DNA of 64,000 nucleotides from Palaemon carinicauda (taxonomy: Eukaryota; Arthropoda; Malacostraca; Decapoda; Palaemonidae): positions 47,081,916 through 47,145,915 of the forward strand of contig NC_090761.1 of NCBI RefSeq assembly GCF_036898095.1. Direction: 5' to 3'. The position numbers and the translations under genes were made by a program. This document shows, in pieces, positions 57,401-64,000 of this stretch; position 1 is the first letter of the stretch; the number at the start of each line of letters is the position of its first letter. A model generated the notes under the pieces. That model worked only from the letters and a program-made list of their open reading frames with translations. It ran no database searches and was not told the origin of the DNA.

Positions 57401-58879
57401 ATGAAGCAAATCCGCCGTTGTCCTGGGCCTAGAGCCGGTAAATCGTGTGGAGCGTTCCTCTCCAAACCTGAAGTGGACCCTCACTCCCTTTGCTCTTCCT
57501 GTAGGGGCAAAGTTTGTTCGTCTTCGGATACTTGCCCCGAGTGTGTTGGTTGGAGTGATATTCAGTGGGTGCGTTACGGCACGAAGAAGAGAAAATCGTC
57601 GAAACGTTCACCCAGGAAAGCTAGTGTTTCTTCGCCGCTACAGTCGCCCAGTGAACGGTCCGACGGGGCTTCTGTCTCGCCTTCCCCTACCCAGAGTAGG
57701 GGCCGAGGTAAGTCCATCGTGGGGAAAGAATCGAGCGTTCTTCCCCAGGAATCTGGTGAATGTGAAGTGGGGATTGCGGGACCTTCTCGGGCTAGTGAGG
57801 AGCCCGGTAGTGCTGTGTCAGGGTGCTCTGGAGACTCGGCCCTTGTGCTTGGGGGGCACGTTTCCTCCGATGACCCCTTGTGGGGTAGCAACGTTGTTTC
57901 TGTGTCTTCGCCCCCTTCGTGGGCCTGTGTTTCAGGTTCTTCGGCAGGCGGCGACAACCAGGGTAAGTTAGGTTCCGCAGGGAGTGATGCCTTCGGGTGG
58001 AAGCTTCCTATGCAAATGGAAGAGGGCCTGGATTCCTGGTTCCCTAGTGTTGGGCGCCAAACCTCGTTCCCAACCCCGCTCACGGAAGTTCCTGAAGAAT
58101 TCCTGCAACCATCTACCTCGGGTACGCAACGGATCGCGAAGACCCCCGCTCCCGCCCGCCGTACGGTAAGTATAGTGACGTCGGGCTCTTCAGAGGAGTC
58201 TTTCTCGTCGGGTGAAGAAGTCAGGAGGAAACATCGGCGTCGGAGGGAGCGGTCCAGGAGCAGGCGTTCCCGCTCAAGATCGCGTTCCAGATACAGCAGG
58301 AGGCGCTCCCGTTCTCCACGAAGAAAACACAGGAGTAGGAGGTCACCTGATGGTGATTGGGTTTTCGTACCCCGTAAGGCGGAGATACAGTGTTCCCCGG
58401 ACCGGCGGTCCAAGGATTTCTCGCCAAGGAGACCGTCCTCCAAGCACGGTTATGGCCCTCGCAGGGAGATTCGCGAGAAGGCCTCTGCAGGCAGGAATAA
58501 GACCGCAAAGCCTCCGGTTCACCCCGCCCAGCGGGGGGATCCGCGCTTCCTTACGGGCAGCCTGGCCGAACCAGCCCAGCTGGTGCGGCCCTCGGACCGA
58601 AAAGAACGGTTCCCGCTGTCGGATCAGCCCATGGAATCCGCGTCCTCGTCCCCCAGGGAACATGAGCGGACACTAGTCCTCGCTGGGTTGGCGATTCCTG
58701 TCCTAACCCCCACCCCTGGTGCGGAAGCCTCCGCCGGGGAGGACCAGTACCTCGGCAGGGGAGTGCCTGTTGTGTCAAGAACAAGGCGCCCGATGACCCG
58801 GCTCCCCGGGCTCAAGCCGAGGCTTCGGCCGACGGTAGGGAGGGTTCCCCGACGGAGGACTCGGCCTATAGAAGAGTGA
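57401..58879 (+). CDS. DIRS Gag, N-terminal and SR-rich part (element 3)
   Basis: The preferred start is the ATG at 57401 (MKQIRRCPG), because the cysteine module begins there; the frame is open back to 57143 through the terminal repeat. Residues 7-48 hold seven cysteines in a zinc-finger-like array (CPGPRAGKSCGAF, LCSSCRGKVC, CPEC). Then come a Ser-rich acidic stretch and an arginine/serine-rich block (RSRSRRSRSRSRSRYSRRRS, about 58223-58348) like the RS domains of splicing factors. The frame ends at 58879; the continuing Gag sequence lies in another frame (58876-59598), so a frameshift near 58770 is likely. Gag would package the RNA. A retroviral-type CCHC knuckle is not seen. Confidence 0.75.
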   Translation: MKQIRRCPGPRAGKSCGAFLSKPEVDPHSLCSSCRGKVCSSSDTCPECVGWSDIQWVRYGTKKRKSSKRSPRKASVSSPLQSPSERSDGASVSPSPTQSRGRGKSIVGKESSVLPQESGECEVGIAGPSRASEEPGSAVSGCSGDSALVLGGHVSSDDPLWGSNVVSVSSPPSWACVSGSSAGGDNQGKLGSAGSDAFGWKLPMQMEEGLDSWFPSVGRQTSFPTPLTEVPEEFLQPSTSGTQRIAKTPAPARRTVSIVTSGSSEESFSSGEEVRRKHRRRRERSRSRRSRSRSRSRYSRRRSRSPRRKHRSRRSPDGDWVFVPRKAEIQCSPDRRSKDFSPRRPSSKHGYGPRREIREKASAGRNKTAKPPVHPAQRGDPRFLTGSLAEPAQLVRPSDRKERFPLSDQPMESASSSPREHERTLVLAGLAIPVLTPTPGAEASAGEDQYLGRGVPVVSRTRRPMTRLPGLKPRLRPTVGRVPRRRTRPIEE

Positions 58880-59598
58880 TTGGCCTTATCAGGAGGCATC
58901 ACAAAATAGAAGAACTGGCAGCTACCGACGAGGACTATTGGAGGTCCAGCCTTATCCGGTTGATGCAGACCCCTACCCAGCCTAAGACCTCCCTGGCTCT
59001 TCCTCTAGCCCGGGATCTCGTCCTGGGACAGGAACACGTGGATAGAGTGGTGGCAAGTAATGCCGAAGCCCCCAAGACTCGGAGTTCTTCTAAGTTACTC
59101 CAGGGGCTCAAAACGCAGGGCAAGGTCTATGTACCAGAAGGACAACGGCCGGGAGCCTGCAAAGTAGAACCTTCTCTTGACATCCTGGGCCAGGGCGTCT
59201 CGGAGGACAGAGCCTCTTCAGCCCCAGTTTGTTTTTCTCCATCGGAGGCTGCGATGATGGAGGAAATGTCGAGGGACCTGGTGCACGTCTCCTCCTGGCT
59301 AGACTGGTGGGCTTCTACCTTAGTAGGGGTGCAAGCTACGTTTGATCCTACAGACCCGGAACAGCAAAGCCTCCTGAGGGAACTTATCACCTCCGGGGGC
59401 AAGACGCTTAAGTTCCTGACGTACCAATCTCTCGCCCTGACAGCGAATTGGGTACTCCGCAAGAGAGACACCATCCTGGCAAAGGTGTCCCGAAAGGTCG
59501 CAGACAGGGAGGCGCGGGCCATGAGGAGCCTTCCCTTGTGGGGCGACTCCTTGTTCCCCTTAAAGGACTTAGAAACCATTATGGAGAAGGTGTCTTAA
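58785..59598 (+). CDS. DIRS Gag, central part in a shifted frame (element 3)
   Basis: Reading from upstream of the overlap (SPTEDSAYRRVIGLIRRHH) through EELAATDEDYW, SWLDWWASTLVG and LTANWVLRKRDTILAKVSRK to ETIMEKVS and a TAA at 59596. These blocks are the conserved core of DIRS Gag. A further frame change at the A-rich tract after 59596 leads to the Arg/Ser-rich C-terminus (GYSASRRGRSGRSSRRR, ending TAG near 59813). Two shifts in one ORF make functional Gag unlikely unless they are recoding events. Confidence 0.7.
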
Positions 59599-59816
59599 AA
59601 GAAAAGAATTAAGCACCCCCAGGCCTACGCCTACAAGGAGACCACCCTACAAGAGGTCAGTCTCAGACAGTGCAGCGACGTCTCAGGCCTCTCCTAGCAT
59701 GACGAAGAGAGAAGCTCCTTCTTCCTCCTGGACCTCAGCATCTTCAGCCTCCTTTAGGACAGGTTATTCTGCCTCCAGGAGAGGCCGTTCAGGCCGCTCC
59801 TCCAGGAGGAGATAGA
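59599..59816 (+). pseudogene. DIRS Gag C-terminal tail (element 3)
   Basis: A frame with TPRPTPTRRPPYKRSVSDSA and YSASRRGRSGRSSRRR ends just before the Pol start. It is separated from the central Gag frame by a stop and an apparent one-base shift in AAAAGAAAAG. Confidence 0.65.
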
Positions 59817-60590
59817 GTGGGAGGCCCCCTATCCCTGCCCAAGCCTCAGGTTGGGGGATGCCTCAGACTATATTGGCAAGCATGGAAAGCTCACAGAGCA
59901 GAGCCCTGGACAGTGTCCGTACTGAAGGAGGGCTACAGGTTACCGTTCTTAGCAGAACCACCCCCTCTTAATTCCGGCCATCCGGTCGGAGTGGCTGGTC
60001 CCCAAGGATCCGTTGAAGAAGACCGCCCTTCAAGAGGAAGTGTCCTCCATGTTGGAGAAGGGTGCCATGGAGGAGATTCTACACCCAGGCCCGGGTTTCT
60101 ACAGTCGTCTGTTCCTGGTAGAAAAAGCGACGGGGGGGTGGAGGCCGGTTATAGATCTGTCGGCTTTCAACAAATTCATAAAGAAGACAGACTTTAAAAT
60201 GGACACTCCGAAGTCAGTCCTACTGTCCTTGAGGGAGAAAGATTACATGATGACCATAGACCTCAAGGACGCCTACTTCCAAATTCCGGTCCACCCCTCG
60301 AGTCGAAAGTTTCTCCGGGTGAAATGGGGTACCCAGATCCTGCAATTCAAGACCCTTTGCTTCGGATTGTCAACAGCGCCCCAGGTATTCACGAGTGTCT
60401 TCACGACAGTCTCAGTGTGGGCTCACGAACGAGGCATTCGCCTCATCCGATACCTGGACGACTGGTTGCTTCTTTCCTCCTCGAAGGACCTCTTGAAGGA
60501 GCAAGGGATGAAACTTCTCCAGTTTTGCAAGGATCTGGGTATCGTGATCAACCCGGAAAAATCAAACAATATCCCCCTCCACCAGAATGA
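59817..60590 (+). pseudogene. DIRS reverse transcriptase (element 3), two frames
   Basis: The N-terminal block (LYWQAWKAHRAEPWTVSV, LKEGYRLPFLAEPPPL) is in one frame to about 59966. At a C-rich tract the reading moves to the frame containing [56 protein letters not shown] (motif A aspartate), CFGLSTAPQVFT (motif B) and IRYLDDWLLL (motif C, YLDD). All RT catalytic aspartates are present. The frame breaks again near 60580 before TYLGMTLD. Confidence 0.82.
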
Positions 60591-62763
60591 CCTACTTGGG
60601 GATGACGCTAGATACCCTTCTGGGAAAAGCTTTCCCTTCAGAAGACAGAATAAACAATCTGATGGAGATCATTCGCCCGTTCCTATCGGGGCGCCCCAGG
60701 AGAGCGAAGGACTGGCAAAGACTAATTGGGCATCTGGTGTCGTTGGAAAAACTGGTTCCCCAGGGGAGAATCAGACTCAGAGCCATCCAATGGAACCTGA
60801 AGAACCTCTGGTGCCAACTGGACTCGCAACAAGTACTAATCCCAGTTCTACCAAACACGAGGCCCTCCCTGGAATGGTGGCATTGCCGGTCGAACTCGCT
60901 CAAGGGGATGCCCTTCGCGAACGACCCCCCCGAGTTACTTCTGTTCACAGACGCCTCCAACCAGGGATGGGGAGCCCATCTCCTCGACGGGACAGCGAGA
61001 GGAACCTGGGTGGACGGGGAAAGGGACCTACACATCAATGTCCTAGAGTTGAAGGCTGTCCAGAAAGCTTGCCTACACTTCGCAGATCTACTAAGGGGAA
61101 ACACTGTGGCGTTGATGTGCGACAACGCCACAGTAGTAGCGTACATAAAGAAGCAAGGAGGTTTGAAGTCAAGGGAATTGTGCGATCTCACCATAAAGAT
61201 TCTAGATTGGGCAGAAACGAACCAGGTTGTGTTATTAGCAAGGTTCATCCCCGGGAAAAAGAACGTGCTGGCCGACGGTCTCAGCACGGTGGGCCAAATA
61301 GTAGGGACAGAATGGTCCCTCCTTCCAGAAGTAGCCAAGCTCATCATCCAACGTTGGGGTTCCCCGGTGATGGACCTCTTTGCAACCAAACTGAACGCTC
61401 AACTTCCCGTGTATTGTTCTCCTGTCCCAGACCCGAAGGCAGCCTTGGAGGATGCCTTTCAGCACAGGTGGGACAACCTAGACGTGTACGCTTTTCCCCC
61501 CTTCGCGTTGATAAGGCAAGTACTCAACAGAGTAAGGACGGCCCGAAACTTAAGGATGACTTTGGTAGCGCCCTAGTGGCCGGAGAGAGAGTGGTTCGCA
61601 GACCTAAAAGACCTGGCGAGTCAACCTCCGTGGCCACTCCCCGACAGGTCAGACCTTCTACACCAACCACATTTTCTCAGATTTCACGACAGCCCACAGT
61701 CTCTGCGTCTTCACGCCTGGAGACTATCGAGCGGCTCCTGAAGAAGGAAGGGTATTCATCAGCTACTGCTAAGAGGATGTCGCTATACCTGAGAAGGTCT
61801 TCAGCTGCGGTCTACCAAGCTAAGTGGGCCTCCTTCACGAAGTGGTGCGCTTCGAGGCACATTAAACCCCTCAAAGCCTCGGTCCCAGACATAGCGGATT
61901 TTCTGGTATATCTCGGAGACAAAATGGGAATGTCAATCCCAGCCATAAAAGGGGTACGGGCCGCCTTGGGCCAAGTCTTCCTCCTGAAGGGCATCGACCT
62001 GGGTTCCTCTAGGCACATCTCGATGCTTGTCAAGAGCTTCGAGCAGTCCTGCCCCCCACAAGCAGTTAGGGTGCCTCAGTGGGACTTAGCTAGGGTCCTG
62101 AAGATGTTAAGTGGCCCCCCCTTCGAACCTTTGAAAAATATCGTAGACAGGGATCTCACTCTCAAGACAGTCTTCTTGCTAGCCTTGGCTTCCGCTAAGA
62201 GAGTAGGGGAGATCCATGGGCTGTCTTATGACGTCTCTCATTCGAGGGGTGGAAAGAAATATCTTTCAAGTTCGTTCGTTCCTTTTGTGTCGAAGACCCA
62301 GAACCCAGCTGTCTGGGATCCTAAATTCGAAGGTTTCTCCATACCAGCCATCCCTAAGACGGGTAATGCTGAGGATTTAAAATTGTGCCCGGTCCGTGCC
62401 ATTAGAAAATACCTTGAAAGAACGGCTCATCTCCGGCCAGGCATCAAGAGCCTCTTCGTCTCCACGGGTGTTACTAAGAAGAAAGTATCCAAGAACACCA
62501 TTTCCTTCTGGTTGAGACAAGTTATTACCAGGGCCTACAGGGAAGAAGATCTGGCCGTGCCAGGCGTCCCCAAACCCCATGACATCAGGGGTCTGAGCAC
62601 GTCCTTAGCCTTTGAGAAAAACATGGCAGTGGGTCAGATCCTTCGGGCAGGTACCTGGTCTAACCAGTCGACTTTTACTGCCCATTACCTCAAGGACTAC
62701 TCGAGGAAGTCCTTAGACGGGTTCTCCATTGGGACAGTCATCTCCGCTCTCCAAGTGATTTAA
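60013..62763 (+). CDS. DIRS tyrosine recombinase ORF (element 3), intact catalytic domain
   Basis: A 916-codon open frame. The first 190 codons read the RT palm, the next part is the shadow of RNase H, and from about 61650 it is the recombinase. The N-terminal core-binding part starts LETIERLLKKEGY and includes YQAKWASFTKWC and VPDIADFLVYLG. The catalytic residues are all present: Arg730 (SAKRVGEIHG), His856 and Arg859 (KPHDIRGLSTS) and Tyr892 (FTAHYLKDY). The enzyme would integrate the circular element DNA without making staggered ends. In DIRS elements the recombinase ORF normally overlaps Pol in another frame, as here. The natural start codon is uncertain. Confidence 0.88.
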   Translation: MKKTALQEEVSSMLEKGAMEEILHPGPGFYSRLFLVEKATGGWRPVIDLSAFNKFIKKTDFKMDTPKSVLLSLREKDYMMTIDLKDAYFQIPVHPSSRKFLRVKWGTQILQFKTLCFGLSTAPQVFTSVFTTVSVWAHERGIRLIRYLDDWLLLSSSKDLLKEQGMKLLQFCKDLGIVINPEKSNNIPLHQNDLLGDDARYPSGKSFPFRRQNKQSDGDHSPVPIGAPQESEGLAKTNWASGVVGKTGSPGENQTQSHPMEPEEPLVPTGLATSTNPSSTKHEALPGMVALPVELAQGDALRERPPRVTSVHRRLQPGMGSPSPRRDSERNLGGRGKGPTHQCPRVEGCPESLPTLRRSTKGKHCGVDVRQRHSSSVHKEARRFEVKGIVRSHHKDSRLGRNEPGCVISKVHPREKERAGRRSQHGGPNSRDRMVPPSRSSQAHHPTLGFPGDGPLCNQTERSTSRVLFSCPRPEGSLGGCLSAQVGQPRRVRFSPLRVDKASTQQSKDGPKLKDDFGSALVAGERVVRRPKRPGESTSVATPRQVRPSTPTTFSQISRQPTVSASSRLETIERLLKKEGYSSATAKRMSLYLRRSSAAVYQAKWASFTKWCASRHIKPLKASVPDIADFLVYLGDKMGMSIPAIKGVRAALGQVFLLKGIDLGSSRHISMLVKSFEQSCPPQAVRVPQWDLARVLKMLSGPPFEPLKNIVDRDLTLKTVFLLALASAKRVGEIHGLSYDVSHSRGGKKYLSSSFVPFVSKTQNPAVWDPKFEGFSIPAIPKTGNAEDLKLCPVRAIRKYLERTAHLRPGIKSLFVSTGVTKKKVSKNTISFWLRQVITRAYREEDLAVPGVPKPHDIRGLSTSLAFEKNMAVGQILRAGTWSNQSTFTAHYLKDYSRKSLDGFSIGTVISALQVI
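60587..61576 (+). CDS. DIRS RT connection, RNase H and methyltransferase-like region (element 3)
   Basis: Continues Pol in the +1 frame: TYLGMTLDTLLGKAFPSEDR, then RNase H with LLFTDASNQGWGAHL, INVLELKAVQKAC, CDNATVVAYIKKQ and ARFIPGKKNVLADGLS (catalytic D-E-D-D pattern). After it MDLFATKLNAQLPVYCS and LDVYAFPPFALI form the block that in DIRS elements has been compared to a DNA adenine methyltransferase; FPPF could be the remnant of its (D/N)PPY motif. An amber TAG at 61574 interrupts VAP*WPEREWF, after which the same frame continues with recognisable family sequence to LRLHAWRL. Confidence 0.8.
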   Translation: MTYLGMTLDTLLGKAFPSEDRINNLMEIIRPFLSGRPRRAKDWQRLIGHLVSLEKLVPQGRIRLRAIQWNLKNLWCQLDSQQVLIPVLPNTRPSLEWWHCRSNSLKGMPFANDPPELLLFTDASNQGWGAHLLDGTARGTWVDGERDLHINVLELKAVQKACLHFADLLRGNTVALMCDNATVVAYIKKQGGLKSRELCDLTIKILDWAETNQVVLLARFIPGKKNVLADGLSTVGQIVGTEWSLLPEVAKLIIQRWGSPVMDLFATKLNAQLPVYCSPVPDPKAALEDAFQHRWDNLDVYAFPPFALIRQVLNRVRTARNLRMTLVAP

Positions 62764-63084
62764 CGGTAAAAGCCCCAGGCTCAATCGCGGATAGCAAACC
62801 GGGAGACACAGGTTCGTTTCCTTTCATCCTATTCCCAGTTTTTTCCCTATCCTCATCGGAGATAACCCTCTTGTACCATTGGATAACACGTTCTCCGCAA
62901 CTACGTTACTGGATGCAACATCAGAAGTTTTTCAAAGGGTGAGTACTTAGACACTAACGTGAGCTCTTTGTGTAGTTACCCTATAGTCCGTTTTTCTAGT
63001 ATGTACCGTTATACCTAGGCCTCTTGGCTTCCGCTTACTGGGTCTGTAGGTCAGAAAAGCACTCCCGCCTCCTAAAGTGTAAGT
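62764..63084 (+). other. 3' non-coding region of element 3
   Basis: Between the recombinase stop and the internal complementary region. No frame recognised. Confidence 0.6.
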
Positions 63085-63184
63085 CTCCTAAGAAAGTAGT
63101 TCGAGGTAAGTATTCGTGTTGGAACAAATCAAAAATTTTAAGTAATAATTATTTTTCCTAACATACTTACCGAGAACTACTTTC
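63085..63184. repeat. Internal complementary region of element 3
   Basis: CTCCTAAGAAAGTAGTTCGA through GTGTTGGAACAA is complementary to the left end. TCAAAAATTTTAAGTAATAA through CCGAGAACTACTTTC is complementary to the right end. The two halves are joined directly at about 63125. Confidence 0.92.
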
Positions 63185-63471
63185 GGGTAATGGCCCTCCC
63201 TTCCTTCCCCGAGTGCCTCTCTGCCCTTGCGAGTATTGTGCTGCATCAATAGAACTTACTGGCGTTGACGACCCAAGCGGACCTCGACCTAGCGCAAAGC
63301 CTACCCTCGGGGCACATTCTCTAATGCCCGAGGTAGGCCTTCATAGAAAACGGGTTTTAGGGTATCCTACACAAAACTCTGGTCGGTAGAGAGGAGATTA
63401 CAGGTAACTCCTAAGAAAGTAGTTCTCGGTAAGTATGTTAGGAAAAATAAAAATTACTTAAAATTTTTGAT
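63185..63471. repeat. Right inverted terminal repeat of element 3
   Basis: 63251-63440 is the inverted copy of the left repeat. Outside it AAAAATTACTTAAAATTTTT leads to the border at 63470/63471. Confidence 0.93.
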
Positions 63472-63582
63472 ATTTCCACATAAAACAAGACTTACAAATT
63501 TTTACAAATCTTAAGCTTAATATTAAAGAAGCCAGGTTGGTAAAACAGCCTTACATGTGCAAACCAAAGTTAGATTAACCAA
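63472..63582. other. Spacer between DIRS elements 3 and 5
   Basis: Host sequence of about 110 bp, nothing recognised. Confidence 0.5.
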
Positions 63583-64000
63583 AAATGACAAATTCGAAGA
63601 TAATTTGTATTTTTCCTAACCATACAAACCTTAGCTATTTACAAAGGGTTATTACTTTTAGCGTAGCTGAAATGGCGAGCCATTAGAATTTAACGAGGGT
63701 GTATTACCCCCGCGCTAGTTAGCGGGGGGGTAGGGGAGTGGTAGCTAGCTACCCCTCCTCCCCCTCACACACAGGTGAATACTCACTTTCACTTAGAGGT
63801 AGGACTTGTCTTGGGGGACAGGGCTGGCGGGCAAATATGTGTAAATAGCTAAGGTTTGTATGGTTAGGAAAAATACAAATTATCTTCGAATTTGTCATTT
63901 GTTCCGTAACCGAAATACAAACCACGCTATTTACAAAGGGTGACTTATCCCTTAGGAAGGGTGGAAAGTCCCCAGCCATACTGGCTTTGGCTTTACCCGG
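63583..64000 (-). mobile_element. Left end of another DIRS-type element (element 5), cut by window edge
   Basis: A perfect 60-bp inverted repeat (63583-63642 against 63841-63900) is followed at once by a second block starting GTTCCGTAACCGAAATACAA. That is the arrangement of a left end plus internal complementary region seen in element 1. By analogy the element is on the minus strand and continues past 64000. No coding part lies in the window. Confidence 0.78.
63841..63945. repeat. Internal complementary region of element 5
   Basis: The first half (63841-63900) pairs exactly with 63583-63642. The second half (from 63901) has no partner in the window and should be the inverted copy of the unseen right end. 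Confidence 0.75.

Larger units (their letters stand above)
57009..63471 (+). mobile_element. DIRS-type retrotransposon, element 3 (structurally complete)
   Basis: Plus strand. Near-identical inverted terminal repeats (57031-57210 and 63251-63440) flank Gag, RT/RNase H and recombinase. The internal complementary region at 63085-63184 is complementary to the left end (57009-57052) followed by the right end (about 63413-63471), which fixes the borders within 1 nt. No target duplication is seen. It is clearly GC-richer than the surrounding AT-rich DNA. Gag and RT carry frame breaks and the Pol frame has an amber stop, but the recombinase is intact. It lies about 500 bp downstream of ATP5MK in the same orientation. 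Confidence 0.93.

Noticed and set aside
57447..58676. Additional long frames overlapping the element 3 Gag on both strands
   Set aside because: They are shadows in GC-rich DNA; only the frame with the cysteine array and RS block, and its shifted continuation, matches DIRS Gag.
60592..61389. 265-codon minus-strand frame
   Set aside because: Antisense of RNase H with no domain of its own.
60013..62763. Reading the 916-codon frame as a genuine RT-recombinase fusion protein
   Set aside because: Its middle part has no RNase H signature, which lies in the overlapping +1 frame, so the continuity probably comes from a frameshift in RT.

Overview
The window looks like nuclear DNA of a malacostracan crustacean, most likely a decapod such as a shrimp, prawn, crayfish or crab. 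The grounds are two spliced animal genes with GT-AG introns, very dense DIRS-type tyrosine-recombinase retrotransposons (a group known to be abundant in crustaceans), long AG/CT, TA and CA/TG microsatellites, and dispersed repeats ending in AAT-type tails. The species cannot be fixed from sequence alone. There are no bacterial features.

Two host genes are supported. The first is a secreted multi-granulin (progranulin-type) gene on the minus strand, 25326 down to 6471. Nine exons are visible with consistent splice phases. They encode a signal peptide, four complete granulin modules and the first half of a fifth; the 3' end lies beyond position 1. The second is the small mitochondrial ATP synthase membrane subunit k gene (ATP5MK, also called DAPIT/USMG5) on the plus strand, with coding exons at 54275-54361 and 56425-56496 giving a complete 52-residue protein.

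Layout. 49-6465 is a minus-strand DIRS element whose right end lies 5 nt inside a granulin intron. 6471-18617 holds granulin exons, with introns carrying LINE copies, a PIF/Harbinger-like element (15787-16466) and LINE 3' fragments. About 18815-25187 is a second, decayed minus-strand DIRS element inserted about 22 nt downstream of the granulin signal-peptide exon. 25210-25326 is that exon. 25327-37790 is mostly AT-rich non-coding DNA with microsatellites, a degenerate minisatellite, LINE fragments and a candidate non-coding first granulin exon (28839-29060). 38150 to about 42110 is a third, badly decayed minus-strand DIRS copy. 42110-54240 is non-coding, with dispersed repeats, a 500-bp inverted repeat (44241-44736), a candidate ATP5MK promoter (49903-50010) and a Tc1/mariner-like transposase fragment. 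54275-56496 is ATP5MK. 57009-63471 is a structurally complete plus-strand DIRS element with an intact recombinase ORF. From 63583 to the window end is the left end of another DIRS element that runs out of the window.

The most informative observation is that three DIRS copies keep the diagnostic internal complementary region (ICR). It is an inverted copy of the two element ends joined together, so it fixes the element borders almost to the base and predicts the unseen far end of the element at the right edge. The two best-preserved copies also carry splice-donor-like motifs pointing outward at both ends, one has an SR-rich Gag, and two copies sit immediately downstream of granulin exon donors. 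Whether this reflects targeting, selection or chance is open.
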